DNA of 53,294 nucleotides from Eggerthella sp. (GTDB lineage: Bacteria; Actinomycetota; Coriobacteriia; Coriobacteriales; Eggerthellaceae). Position 1 is the stretch's first letter. The number at the start of each line of letters is the position of its first letter. This document shows, one piece after another, positions 1 through 8,182 of the stretch. Below the pieces are notes generated by a model. That model worked only from the letters and a program-made list of their open reading frames with translations. It made no database searches and had not been told where the DNA came from. Both the position numbers and the translations under genes were made by a program. The stretch spans positions 1 to 53,294 of the forward strand of contig JAUNWY010000009.1 of NCBI GenBank assembly GCA_030540085.1, read 5' to 3'.

Positions 1-30
1 TTCCCCGACAAATCGGGGTTTGCTACTCAT
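1..30 (-). CDS. hsdS: HsdS, type I restriction specificity subunit (first 10 codons only)
   Basis: Only the first ten codons are in the window, reading MSSKPRFVGE, and the gene continues off the left edge. The ATG lies inside the last codons of hsdM (8-base overlap ending at the hsdM TAG), the translational coupling often seen between hsdM and hsdS. The K-P-R-F start resembles the beginning of many HsdS proteins. HsdS would supply the two target-recognition domains of the type I enzyme. The identity is inferred from position and ten residues, so it is tentative. Confidence 0.5.
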   Translation of the reverse strand, partial: MSSKPRFVGE

Positions 31-1549
31 TGCAACCACCTCCGAGCATCTTGCTCAACTCCGCAAGGCTTTCGGCCATCTGGCGGTTCAGATCGGCAAG
101 ATCAGCCAGAATTTCTTCAGTAGGCGGATACTCAATACGCTCGTATTCGGTCTTGGTGTACTTGTTAAAGCTGAAGTCGTAGTCGTTATCAATAATTTCC
201 TGCTTGGGAACCAGGAAGCTCTTGTCGGTACGTTCCCGCTTCGCCTCATCGGCAAGGTTCGCCCATCGGTTCAAGATATCAGGGATATCGTTGTGCTTTT
301 CGTCGGCATCGCGCTTGTCATCGAGGGTGAAGCCATCACCCTCCATGTTGCACATCCAAACATCATCAGTGCCACCGGCATCGGTCTTGGTAAACACAAG
401 AACAGCCGTGCTGACCCCGGAATAGGGCTTAAAAACACCACTCGGCATATAAATAATAGCCTCAAGCTTCTGGTTATCTACCAGCTCGCGGCGCAACTGA
501 CCGTATGCCTTTGAGTTGCTGCGGAACAGCACGCCGTTGGGAACGATGCATGCACAGCGGCCGCCCATCTTCAGCATACGCAGGAAAAGAGCCACGAACA
601 GAAGCTCCGTCTGCTTGGAATCAACGATGCCACGCAGGCTTTTATCGATATCCTCAACATCCACCGAACCAGTGAACGGTGGGTTCGCAAGAATCACGTC
701 ATAGCGGCCACGCACAGTATTGCTTTTGGAAATTGAGTCCATGTAGCGCACATCTGGCGCATCCACACCGTGAAGCATCAGATTCATGGTGGAAATTCGC
801 AGCATGGTCTGATCCATCTCGAAGCCGCTGAATTGAGGGTCAATCCCCTTCGCGCCAGTGAAACAATCCCACTGCTGACTTGTCATGTTCGCTTCGTAAT
901 TGTGACGAATATGCTCGGCAGCAGAAATAAGGAAGCCTGCGGTACCGCAAGCAGGATCGCATATAAGCTCACCAGGCTTGGGGTCAACCATAGCAACCAT
1001 CATGTTACGGATATGCTGTGGGGTACGGAACTGACCATTGGTGCCCGCAGTGGAAAGCTTTGACAACATGTACTCGTAGAGATCACCCAAGTCTCCAATG
1101 TGCTCATCGAACTCAGCAAGCAATCCTTCAACCCCGTCAACGGCCTTCTCGAGCAGAGAAGGCTTGCCTGCTGGAAAGCCAAAGGTCGCAGATTCCATTG
1201 CTTTTGAAAATGCAGAGCCATCGCCCAGTTCCTTAATGAACGGGAATACGAACTCGCTTACGATGCGATACATTTCCTGAGCGGACTTATCTTTGAAGCG
1301 GCTCCAACGAAGTTCTTCTCCGGGGATTTCCGCACCATAGGCATTGCGGTAACCTTCCGGAAAAATATGCGGCTGGGGCACGTGCAGCACCTGCTCCATG
1401 CGCTCGGCTTCAAGTTCTTTTTCGTCAAGCGAGCGAATGAACATAAGGTAGGTAAGCTGGCTAATAACTTCGATGGGATTGGTGATGCCACCTTCCCACA
1501 TCTTCTGCCAAATGGCGTCGACCTTACCCTTGGTTGCTCCAGTGATCAC
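23..1549 (-). CDS. hsdM: HsdM, type I restriction-modification N6-adenine methyltransferase subunit
   Basis: Catalytic M subunit of a type I restriction-modification enzyme: it transfers a methyl group from S-adenosylmethionine to N6 of adenine in the site chosen by HsdS. Residues about 8-150 match the HsdM N-terminal helical domain. The methyltransferase domain follows, with motif I DPACGTAGF at 198-206 and the catalytic NPPF motif at 289-292. Length (508 residues) is normal for the family. The start is GTG with AGAAAGG about 10 bases upstream. The last codons overlap the start of a likely hsdS; hsdR is not in the window. It seems intact. The 412-base gap upstream separates it from the pth-glmU block, consistent with an independently acquired defence locus, though I see no mobile-element scar. 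Confidence 0.93.
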   Translation of the reverse strand: MITGATKGKVDAIWQKMWEGGITNPIEVISQLTYLMFIRSLDEKELEAERMEQVLHVPQPHIFPEGYRNAYGAEIPGEELRWSRFKDKSAQEMYRIVSEFVFPFIKELGDGSAFSKAMESATFGFPAGKPSLLEKAVDGVEGLLAEFDEHIGDLGDLYEYMLSKLSTAGTNGQFRTPQHIRNMMVAMVDPKPGELICDPACGTAGFLISAAEHIRHNYEANMTSQQWDCFTGAKGIDPQFSGFEMDQTMLRISTMNLMLHGVDAPDVRYMDSISKSNTVRGRYDVILANPPFTGSVDVEDIDKSLRGIVDSKQTELLFVALFLRMLKMGGRCACIVPNGVLFRSNSKAYGQLRRELVDNQKLEAIIYMPSGVFKPYSGVSTAVLVFTKTDAGGTDDVWMCNMEGDGFTLDDKRDADEKHNDIPDILNRWANLADEAKRERTDKSFLVPKQEIIDNDYDFSFNKYTKTEYERIEYPPTEEILADLADLNRQMAESLAELSKMLGGGCNE

Positions 1550-1923
1550 GGCTATTTGCCTTTCTTTACAGGTTCTTTAAGCGCACAAGCACATTAAACT
1601 CGCCAAGCCCGTCATTTAGACGTTGCCTTGATTGTTGTTACGATATGAGTGCGTCAGACATACCAAGGAACATCGAAGAATAGGTTCCGCAACTGAGAAG
1701 CAACAGTTCTCAGCTGCGCTCGGTTTCCTATCAATGAGTTCCCCTTGCAACCGCACCCACATCGTGAAATCACTCGGGATGCGATACAAATGCAATGCCG
1801 ACATTATAAGTTACTAGCTGGTAAAACGCACCGAACGCAAGCTTCGCGTCTATACAACTACAGCGGTTGGTAGAGTGCCGTTGCCCCTTAAACCATTGTC
1901 AAGCTCAACACCCCCCCACCAAC
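1550..1923. other. Intergenic region between hsdM and the pth terminator, no gene seen
   Basis: About 370 bases hold no open frame with family resemblance. The short frames here lack plausible ribosome-binding sites or recognisable motifs. The hsdM leader and promoter must be in the part nearest 1550, but I cannot pick a convincing -35/-10 pair. A small hairpin (arms CTGAGAA at 1693-1699 and TTCTCAG at 1707-1713) has no U-tract and no obvious role. Confidence 0.5.
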
Positions 1924-1957
1924 AAAAAAGATCCCGGCCGCTTTTGCGATCGGGATC
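1924..1957 (-). terminator. Intrinsic terminator after pth
   Basis: Read on the minus strand, a GC-rich hairpin with outer arms GATCCCG and CGGGATC and a further inner pairing (ATCGC/CGGC region) is followed at once by six T residues (the A-run at 1924-1929). It starts five bases after the pth stop codon and would end the glmU-prs-pth transcript. Confidence 0.85.
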
Positions 1958-1961
1958 TTCG

Positions 1962-2540
1962 TTAGTGCTGATTGAACACATCCTGTGTTCTTGCCAGGCC
2001 CTTTTCTAGCAGCGATTCAACTGCTTCAGCAGCACGCTGACATGCTTGGTCGAAATCGTCCTTCGCGTCTTTCTTCGGAGCGGCCAGCACGAAATCTACC
2101 ACGCTCATCCTTCCAGGAGGGCGGCCAATGCCAGTGCGCACGCGCAAAAAATCGCGCGACCCGCACTTTTCGATGATGGACTTCAGGCCGTTATGGCCCG
2201 CATGCCCACCGCCCTTCTTCACCTTCACGGTGCCTGGGTCGATATCAAGCTCGTCGTGGATAACAATAAGCTCTTCAACCGAGCAATCGTATTCCTTGCA
2301 CAGCTTCGATGTAGGCCCACCGGAAAGGTTCATGAAGCTCTGGGGCTTCGCTAGAATAACCTTTTCGATGCTGCCGTCGGAATGACGCAGCTTGCCTTCG
2401 CCCACCAAAGCACCGCACGTGTTCTTCCAGTAGGTTACGCCCCATTCGCTAGCCAAAAGGTCTACCACCTCAAAGCCCGCATTGTGACGCGTATGCGCGT
2501 ATTCTTCCCCTGGGTTGCCCAGGCCAACTACTACGCGCAT
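1962..2540 (-). CDS. pth: Peptidyl-tRNA hydrolase
   Basis: Cleaves the ester bond of peptidyl-tRNAs released from stalled ribosomes and recycles tRNA in the cytosol. The N-terminal signature GLGNPGEEYAHTRHNAGF contains the catalytic His (about residue 21). FMNLSG and HDELDIDPG follow, with the Asp that polarises the His, and then the GHNGLKSI segment. Length (192 residues) is normal. The start ATG is three bases after the prs stop, so pth is the last gene of a glmU-prs-pth transcript, a common arrangement in Gram-positive bacteria. A strong terminator follows. Confidence 0.96.
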   Translation of the reverse strand: MRVVVGLGNPGEEYAHTRHNAGFEVVDLLASEWGVTYWKNTCGALVGEGKLRHSDGSIEKVILAKPQSFMNLSGGPTSKLCKEYDCSVEELIVIHDELDIDPGTVKVKKGGGHAGHNGLKSIIEKCGSRDFLRVRTGIGRPPGRMSVVDFVLAAPKKDAKDDFDQACQRAAEAVESLLEKGLARTQDVFNQH

Positions 2541-2543
2541 GCC

Positions 2544-3515
2544 TTACAGGGCAAACTCTGGGTCGAACAGCGAAGCAACCGACTTGTTGTCGTATACGTT
2601 GTTGATAGCACGAGCCAGAAGCGGAGCAACGGAAATAACGTTGATCTTGCCGGTCTGCTTTTCCTGAGGAACAGCAACGGTGTTGCAAACTACCAGCTCG
2701 TCGATCTGGGAGTTTTCAATGCGCTCGTAAGCAGGACCACTAAAAATAGGATGCGTAGCGCAAACGTATACCTTTTCAGCGCCCTTCTGCTTCAGCGTGG
2801 CAACAGCAGCGCACAGGGTACCAGCGGTATCGATCATGTCGTCGTTAACAATGCAGATCTTGCCGTTAACGTCGCCGATAAGCGCAGTGATTTCCGCCTT
2901 GTTGTGACCAGGACGGCCCTTGTGCATGATTGCCAGGTCGGAGTGAAGCATGTCGGAAAGCTTCTTCGCAGCCTTAGCGCGGCCAACATCGGGGCTTACC
3001 ACGCAGAGCTTTTCGGTGTCGATATTCTTCTTGCGGAAGTAATCGGCGAAGATGGGCAGCGCGGTCAGGTGATCAACCGGGGTGTCGAAGAAGCCCTGGA
3101 TCTGGCCCTGATGCAGGTCGATGGTAATGGTACGGTCAATGCCAGCAGCAGTCATGATGTTGGCAACCAGCTTAGCCGTAATGGGCTCACGTGCAGCAGC
3201 CTTGCGGTCCTGGCGAGCATAGCCATAGCAAGGAACAACAGCGTTAACGGTACGAGCAGAAGCGCGCTTTGCCGCGTCGGCCATAATAAGCAGCTCCATT
3301 ACTGCTTCGTTAACGTTAGGCGTGGAAGTGGACTGTACGATGAATACGTCTGCGCCACGAACGCTTTCAAGATAACGTGCGTAAATTTCACCGTTCGAGA
3401 ACTTCTCGAGCTTCACGTTGCCGAGCGTGGTGCCCAGCGCAGTGGCAATATCCTCAGCCAGCTCGGGACAGGTTGACCCGGCGAATACCGCCATGGTCTT
3501 GGTCATGTTGCTCAT
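2544..3515 (-). CDS. prs: Ribose-phosphate pyrophosphokinase (PRPP synthetase)
   Basis: Makes 5-phosphoribosyl-1-pyrophosphate from ribose 5-phosphate and ATP for purine, pyrimidine, NAD, His and Trp synthesis. Visible motifs are the flexible-loop region YGYARQDRKAAAREPITA and the PRPP-binding loop NDDMIDTAGTLCAA; VVSPDVGRAKAAKKL is the ribose/ATP contact segment. I start it at the ATG at 3515 (MSNMTKTMAVFAG), because its first base is the last base of the glmU stop codon (TAATG) and GAGGAAGAA lies just upstream. An earlier in-frame start at 3539 would be inside glmU. About 323 residues, close to the family norm. Confidence 0.96.
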   Translation of the reverse strand: MSNMTKTMAVFAGSTCPELAEDIATALGTTLGNVKLEKFSNGEIYARYLESVRGADVFIVQSTSTPNVNEAVMELLIMADAAKRASARTVNAVVPCYGYARQDRKAAAREPITAKLVANIMTAAGIDRTITIDLHQGQIQGFFDTPVDHLTALPIFADYFRKKNIDTEKLCVVSPDVGRAKAAKKLSDMLHSDLAIMHKGRPGHNKAEITALIGDVNGKICIVNDDMIDTAGTLCAAVATLKQKGAEKVYVCATHPIFSGPAYERIENSQIDELVVCNTVAVPQEKQTGKINVISVAPLLARAINNVYDNKSVASLFDPEFAL

Positions 3516-4876
3516 TAGTTCTTCTTCCTCTCGTTCCAATGCTCAATTTCCGTCTGACGGGCACGACCCAAACCAAGGGCCCCCGCAGATACGTCTTTGG
3601 TGATAACAGATCCGGCGCCGATAAGGGAGTTTTCCCCCAGCGTTACCGGAGCAACCATCATTACGTCGCTGCCAACAAAGCAGTTGTCGCCGATGGTGGT
3701 AGGCCATTTCTTTTCGCCATCGTAATTGCAGGTGATGCTGCCGGCGCCAATGTTAACGCCTTCGCCCATGGTGGTATCACCGATATAGCTCAGGTGCGGC
3801 ACCTTGCTGCCCTTGCCGATGGTAGATTTCTTGATTTCCACGTGCGTGCCCGCCTTGGAGCCTTCACACATGTGCGTGCCAGGACGCAGATACGCACGAG
3901 GACCGCACGTAACATCAGCGTCAAGAACAGTTTCGATAGCCACGGTTTCTTCGACCTGGCAATTTGCCCCCACCGTAGTGTCAGTAAGGCGGGAATTGGG
4001 GCCAACAACGCTGCCGGTGGCGATGGAGGTAGCGCCCATAAGGAATGTCATGGGCAAAATCTCAACATCGGGCTCGATGGTTACATCGGGGCCGATCCAC
4101 GTGGTGGCGGGATCCATGATGGCTACGCCGTTGTCCATATGCATGCCGTTGATGCGCTGCTGCAGCACCTTGGTGGCCTCAGCAAGCTGGCGGCGGGAAT
4201 TAACGCCCAGGCATTCGGATGCGTCTTCGGCCTTCAAACCAAGAACGCGCTTGCCCTGATTGCGAGCAATGCCCAGAACATCGGTAAGGTAGTATTCGCC
4301 CTGCGCATTGTCGGTGGAAACTTCTTCCAGCGCAGCAAACAGGGTTTCGATGTCGAAGCAGTAGAAGCCGGAATTGCATTCCGTTACCGCAGCCTGTTCA
4401 GGCGTGCAGTCTTTCTGCTCGACAATTTCCTGAACGTCGCCTGCCGCATCGCGGATAATGCGGCCGTAGCCCGTGGGGTTTTCCGCTTCCATGGTCAGAA
4501 CAACCACGGCGGCGTTGGCCTCTTCGCGCGTGCGAACAAGCTCAGCGATGGTTTCAGCGCGTACCAGCGGGGAATCGCCCGTAAGCACTACCAGGGAACC
4601 GCTGCGACCTTCGAGCGCACCACGAGCCGCCAGAACCGCATGTGCGGTACCCAGCTGCTCTTCCTGAACAACGGTGGTTACATCGGTAAGTAGAGACTCT
4701 ACCTGTTCCCTGCCGTGGCCTACCACGCCAACAACAGAATCGATGCCCGCAGCGTGTGCGGCGTCGACAACCCAACGAACAAGGGGCTTACCGAAAATCT
4801 GGTGAGCCACCTTGGGTTTAGATGATTTCATGCGGGTACCTGCACCCGCAGCAAGAATAAGAGCTGATGCTTCCAT
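3515..4876 (-). CDS. glmU: Bifunctional GlcNAc-1-phosphate uridylyltransferase / glucosamine-1-phosphate acetyltransferase
   Basis: Catalyses the last two steps to UDP-N-acetylglucosamine, the precursor of peptidoglycan. The N-terminal nucleotidyltransferase domain opens with LILAAGAGTRMKSSKPK (residues about 6-22). The C-terminal half is a left-handed beta helix of hexapeptide repeats (for example STIGKGSKVPHLSYIGD and the GAGSITCNYDG segment) that binds acetyl-CoA. The ATG at 4876 is preferred over a TTG at 4894 because AAAGG sits six bases before it. The gene overlaps prs by one base. About 453 residues, full length. Confidence 0.96.
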   Translation of the reverse strand: MEASALILAAGAGTRMKSSKPKVAHQIFGKPLVRWVVDAAHAAGIDSVVGVVGHGREQVESLLTDVTTVVQEEQLGTAHAVLAARGALEGRSGSLVVLTGDSPLVRAETIAELVRTREEANAAVVVLTMEAENPTGYGRIIRDAAGDVQEIVEQKDCTPEQAAVTECNSGFYCFDIETLFAALEEVSTDNAQGEYYLTDVLGIARNQGKRVLGLKAEDASECLGVNSRRQLAEATKVLQQRINGMHMDNGVAIMDPATTWIGPDVTIEPDVEILPMTFLMGATSIATGSVVGPNSRLTDTTVGANCQVEETVAIETVLDADVTCGPRAYLRPGTHMCEGSKAGTHVEIKKSTIGKGSKVPHLSYIGDTTMGEGVNIGAGSITCNYDGEKKWPTTIGDNCFVGSDVMMVAPVTLGENSLIGAGSVITKDVSAGALGLGRARQTEIEHWNERKKN

Positions 4877-4933
4877 GGACGCCTTTCTGCTCAATTGCCT
4901 ATGCGTCCTCAGTATAGCAAACGAAAACCAACG

Positions 4934-5851
4934 CTATCGCTGCTCCGCAATAACCAAACCGGAGCAAAGCGCATCGAGCAAAACGATGGCGTAATGCTGA
5001 GCCGAACGATCGGCGCCAGCATCTTCCCAGCCCTCTTCAGGCAGACGAACAGCAATGCGGCGCTGATGACCTTCCGTTGCCATAAGAGCCTGACCAACGC
5101 GGTCGGGAAGGCTTTCTTCGTCCACGAAATCTACCGTGGGAACCGTGGAAGCGGGCTTTTCGTTGCCAACCAAAATTTGCACGAAATACATGCTTTCATC
5201 GGGAGCAACCAGCAGAGAATCGGCGCTGGTAACCTTCGATGCCGGAGTGGTGGCAAGCGCCAGGTTCGACATACGAGCAGCAACCGAACGAGTGAATTCC
5301 GATGTGCCGAAAAGGCAGATAAGGTTAGATTCGAGCACCTGAGCTGCGCGGGCAAAACCCAAACGAGGAACGGGGCTGAAAGAATCCTTGCCCTTCCAAG
5401 AATGCTGCAAGTGCAGAAGCGCGCGGAAGGTGAATGCGCCGGCAATGCCATCGGTGGGCAAGCCCATGTTCAGCTGGAAACGACGCAGCGCATCTTCCGT
5501 GTGAACGCCAAAAATACCGTCGGCAATACCGCAAGAAAAGCCCAGCGCGGAAAGAGCTTCCTGGAGCGTACGTACATCGGCACCGTGGAAGAACGGAACG
5601 CGCAAGAACAGGTTGCGGTCGCCCAATTCGAACGACGCGTCAACCAATTTGGTCCAAACAGCGTTGTCCACTTCAGCACGCGGTTCGATGCCACAATCGC
5701 GGCACAACGACAAAACCGCGTTTTCCGTTTCGGCACCAAAGGTGCCCGTTACCTGGTCTTCAGCCAGATAACCAGCTTTTACGAGCCTGCGCTGCACATC
5801 TTCAACTGCAGCGCCGGAATCGTTTTTCTTAATAGGATCCATATGCTTCAC
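4934..5851 (-). CDS. Protein with two peptidoglycan-binding (PG_binding_1) domains and an unknown C-terminal domain
   Basis: Two PG_binding_1-type repeats are visible. The first is at residues about 8-70 (AVEDVQRRLVKAGYLAEDQ then the FGAETENAVLSL turn), the second at about 88-150 (DVRTLQEALSALGF, GIADGIFGVHTEDALRRFQ, LPTDGIAG). Residues about 165-305 are not recognised. There is no signal peptide or membrane segment, odd for a wall-binding module. The start is uncertain: GTG at 5851 overlaps the TAG of the upstream gene, while ATG at 5842 gives a protein starting MDPIKKND. It lies between a polyprenyl synthase and glmU on the same strand, so a role linked to cell-wall precursor supply is possible but unproven. 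Confidence 0.75.
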   Translation of the reverse strand: MKHMDPIKKNDSGAAVEDVQRRLVKAGYLAEDQVTGTFGAETENAVLSLCRDCGIEPRAEVDNAVWTKLVDASFELGDRNLFLRVPFFHGADVRTLQEALSALGFSCGIADGIFGVHTEDALRRFQLNMGLPTDGIAGAFTFRALLHLQHSWKGKDSFSPVPRLGFARAAQVLESNLICLFGTSEFTRSVAARMSNLALATTPASKVTSADSLLVAPDESMYFVQILVGNEKPASTVPTVDFVDEESLPDRVGQALMATEGHQRRIAVRLPEEGWEDAGADRSAQHYAIVLLDALCSGLVIAEQR

Positions 5852-6963
5852 TACTTAAGTCGATCAACGAACCAATCTGCCATCGACGCTAAAAGGTCGC
5901 GCATCTTCGATTCGGGCAGGATTTTCGCAAGGCGCTCCTGAGCGTTGGCGGTTAGCTTCTCTGCATAGGCGCGTGCATAATCGATGCTGCCCGCCTCACG
6001 CATGATGGAAACCGCTTCCTCAAGGATAGCCGGATCCGTTTCCTTGGAGGAAAGGATCTCTACCAAGCGTTCCCGCTTCGTGGTGTTCTGCAGCGCATGA
6101 ACCACAACAAGCGTGCGCTTGCCTTCGGTGATATCGCTGCGATAGTCTTTTTCTTTTGCTTCCTTGGTGCCAACCAGGTTAAGCAGGTCGTCCTGAATCT
6201 GGAACGCAAGACCCGTGTCCAAGCCGTAAGCACGAAGGGCTTCGACCTGCTCTTCCGAGCCGCCGCCAACCATAGCGCCAACAGCCAGGGGGACCGCGCC
6301 GGAATAATGCGCGGTTTTATGCGTTGCCATAACCAGATAATCTTCCGGCGTGATGTCATAGCGACCGTCACGAGCCCAGCCGATATCAAGAGCCTGGCCT
6401 TCTACCGTGCTCTGAGCCATGGAAACCAGCTCGATGGCAACACGTACCTTCATAGAGTCGGAAAGCAGCGGATCGCGCATAACGATGCCGTTTACGATGG
6501 ACAGGGCCAAGTCGCCCGCGTTGATGGCAAGACCTTCGCCCTGAGTAAGGTGCATGCAAGGCTCGCCGCGGCGCAGCGATGCTTCATCGGCAATATCGTC
6601 GTGAATAAGAGCAGCCGTATGGAAGTGCTCGATAGCGGCAGCGGCGGAAAATGCTCGACGGATATCGCCACCTACCGCAGCGCATGCTGCAACGCAGATA
6701 AGGGGGCGATGACGCTTGCCACCATTTTGGCTGTACTTCATAAGCGGAGCGTACAGGTACTTATCCATATCGGGATGGCTACCTGTAGGAATGAACGTGT
6801 TGATGATGTCGCCGACTTTGTCCGCGTAACGGCTCAGGTACGATTCGAACAGCGCAGGCGAACCGGGCTGGGCAGATGCATCTTCTGTCTTGCAGTATGC
6901 CTCGAAATCCTTGATGTTTTGGACGATCTTGGGATCCTGCATGTAAGGTGCGATGTCTGTCAT
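5851..6963 (-). CDS. Polyprenyl (E-isoprenyl) diphosphate synthase
   Basis: Condenses isopentenyl diphosphate with allylic diphosphates, giving geranylgeranyl or longer chains for quinones or similar lipids. Landmarks: GGKRHRP at residues 81-87 (isopentenyl diphosphate binding), first Asp-rich motif DDIAD at 122-126, and second motif FQIQDDLLN around 254-262, where the final Asp of DDxxD is Asn, as in some geranylgeranyl synthases. The ATG at 6963 is used, giving 370 residues with about 50 more at the N-terminus than typical members. Longer frames would run into the tRNA gene. The stop overlaps the GTG of the next gene. Chain length cannot be told from the sequence by eye. Confidence 0.9.
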   Translation of the reverse strand: MTDIAPYMQDPKIVQNIKDFEAYCKTEDASAQPGSPALFESYLSRYADKVGDIINTFIPTGSHPDMDKYLYAPLMKYSQNGGKRHRPLICVAACAAVGGDIRRAFSAAAAIEHFHTAALIHDDIADEASLRRGEPCMHLTQGEGLAINAGDLALSIVNGIVMRDPLLSDSMKVRVAIELVSMAQSTVEGQALDIGWARDGRYDITPEDYLVMATHKTAHYSGAVPLAVGAMVGGGSEEQVEALRAYGLDTGLAFQIQDDLLNLVGTKEAKEKDYRSDITEGKRTLVVVHALQNTTKRERLVEILSSKETDPAILEEAVSIMREAGSIDYARAYAEKLTANAQERLAKILPESKMRDLLASMADWFVDRLK

Positions 6964-7023
6964 CTTCAACGCTTTCGTTATAACCGAGTGCCCGCTAAAA
7001 CGGGGCACTGCCGAATTCAGAAC

Positions 7024-7108
7024 TGGTAGGAGCGGTGGGACTCGAACCCACAAACCCGAAGGTGGCGGATTTTAAGTCCGCTGTGTATGCCAATTCCACC
7101 ACGCTCCC
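7024..7108 (-). tRNA. tRNA-Leu (anticodon TAA)
   Basis: On the minus strand an 85-base cloverleaf is visible. The acceptor stem is GGGAGCG with CGCTCCT, followed by discriminator A and an encoded CCA. The anticodon stem GCGGA/TCCGC holds the loop CTTAAAA, giving anticodon TAA. A long variable arm of class II type (CACCTTCGGGTTTGTG region) and the T-loop GTTCGAGTC are present. It reads UUA/UUG leucine codons. It lies between ppx and the polyprenyl synthase on the same strand. Confidence 0.95.
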
Positions 7109-7200
7109 GTGTTGCCCCTGACGGGCAAGCTCTACCATCATAGCAAAAATAACCCCCAACGCGCGGTTGAGGATCATTCCCATGAAAGCTCTTCAGTGAA

Positions 7201-7227
7201 CAAATCTTGATTAACAAGCAAGATTTG
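7201..7227 (-). terminator. Weak hairpin after ppx/gppA
   Basis: Arms CAAATCTTG (7201-7209) and CAAGATTTG (7219-7227) pair perfectly over nine bases with a nine-base loop, immediately after the ppx stop codon. There is no real U-tract, so it may only slow or partly stop transcription before the tRNA gene, or protect the 3' end. Confidence 0.35.
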
Positions 7228-7228
7228 C

Positions 7229-8182
7229 TTATTTCCCCTGCTCATAGGCATCAAGGATCAAGCCTTGAAGGATATCCGATTCGCTAACTGTGAAGGATTT
7301 GCAATCGGCTGCCGCAAGCACTTCAAGCAAAATACCCAAGCCGGCTACGATTACCGAAGCGCGTTCGGGCTGAAGACCCACTACCTGCTTGCGGTCGGCC
7401 AAGGGCATGCTGGACAGCTGGTGGTACAGGCTGTTCAGGGTTTCACCCGGAACCATAACGCCATCGACCAAAGCGGAATCGTACACTTCCATCTTCTTGT
7501 CCATGGAAACAACGCTGGTTGCTGTACCCGCCACCGCAACAATACGGTCGATTGCAATCCCTTCGTTTTTCGCATGTTCGAAAAAGGCCTTGAATTCATG
7601 CTGAACCCAGGCGTGAGCCTGCGCCAATTCAAGTTCAACCGGAGGGTCGGAAACATAGAAGCGCTCCGTCATACGACGGCATCCAACATTGAACGAATGC
7701 GCCAGCTTCGGAGCTTCGCCGCCTACGCCCAGCACCACTTCGGTAGAGCCGCCACCGATATCAGCAACCAGGAGGTTTTCGCCTTTGTGCCCGCGCGAAG
7801 CACCGCGGAACGAAAGAGCCGCCTCGCGCTCGCCTTCGATAACGGAGAGCTCTACGCCCAGCTCGCGCAACTTCCCTACCAAAACGTCGGAGTTCTTAGC
7901 ATCGCGCGAAGCGCTGGTAGCAACGGCGACAATAGGAATTTCAGGGTGTTTGTCATCGCGATAGCTGTTAACGATTTCAACGTATTCGCCAATCTGCGCA
8001 ACCACGCGCTGAATGGCGTCTTCCTGGAGGACGCCCGTCTTATCGACGCCAACACCAAGATTGGTTATAACGCAACGTCGCTCAAGCTCATGGAGCGCGC
8101 CGTCTTGAACCTCTGCCAACAACAATCGGCACGTTACCGTGCCGATGTCGAAAGCTGCAATACGTTTTGAATTAGTGGCCAT
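7229..8182 (-). CDS. Ppx/GppA family phosphatase (exopolyphosphatase or pppGpp phosphohydrolase)
   Basis: Member of the ASKHA-fold Ppx/GppA family, which hydrolyses polyphosphate or pppGpp. The phosphate-1 motif AAFDIGTVTCRLLLAE opens the protein. The second motif, LLVADIGGGSTEVVLG at about residue 135, and the adenosine-type motif VAVAGTATSVVSM are clear. About 317 residues is the short, single-module form, without the C-terminal HD-like domain of E. coli Ppx. The ATG at 8182 (or a TTG at 8188) lies inside the last codons of ftsB, so it is translationally coupled. The pairing ftsB-ppx is common in actinobacteria. Which substrate it uses is not decided by the sequence. Confidence 0.9.
   Translation of the reverse strand: MATNSKRIAAFDIGTVTCRLLLAEVQDGALHELERRCVITNLGVGVDKTGVLQEDAIQRVVAQIGEYVEIVNSYRDDKHPEIPIVAVATSASRDAKNSDVLVGKLRELGVELSVIEGEREAALSFRGASRGHKGENLLVADIGGGSTEVVLGVGGEAPKLAHSFNVGCRRMTERFYVSDPPVELELAQAHAWVQHEFKAFFEHAKNEGIAIDRIVAVAGTATSVVSMDKKMEVYDSALVDGVMVPGETLNSLYHQLSSMPLADRKQVVGLQPERASVIVAGLGILLEVLAAADCKSFTVSESDILQGLILDAYEQGK

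Noticed and set aside
1616..1817. Two short frames of about 60 residues in the hsdM-pth gap
   Set aside because: They overlap on opposite strands and have no recognisable motif and no good ribosome-binding site.
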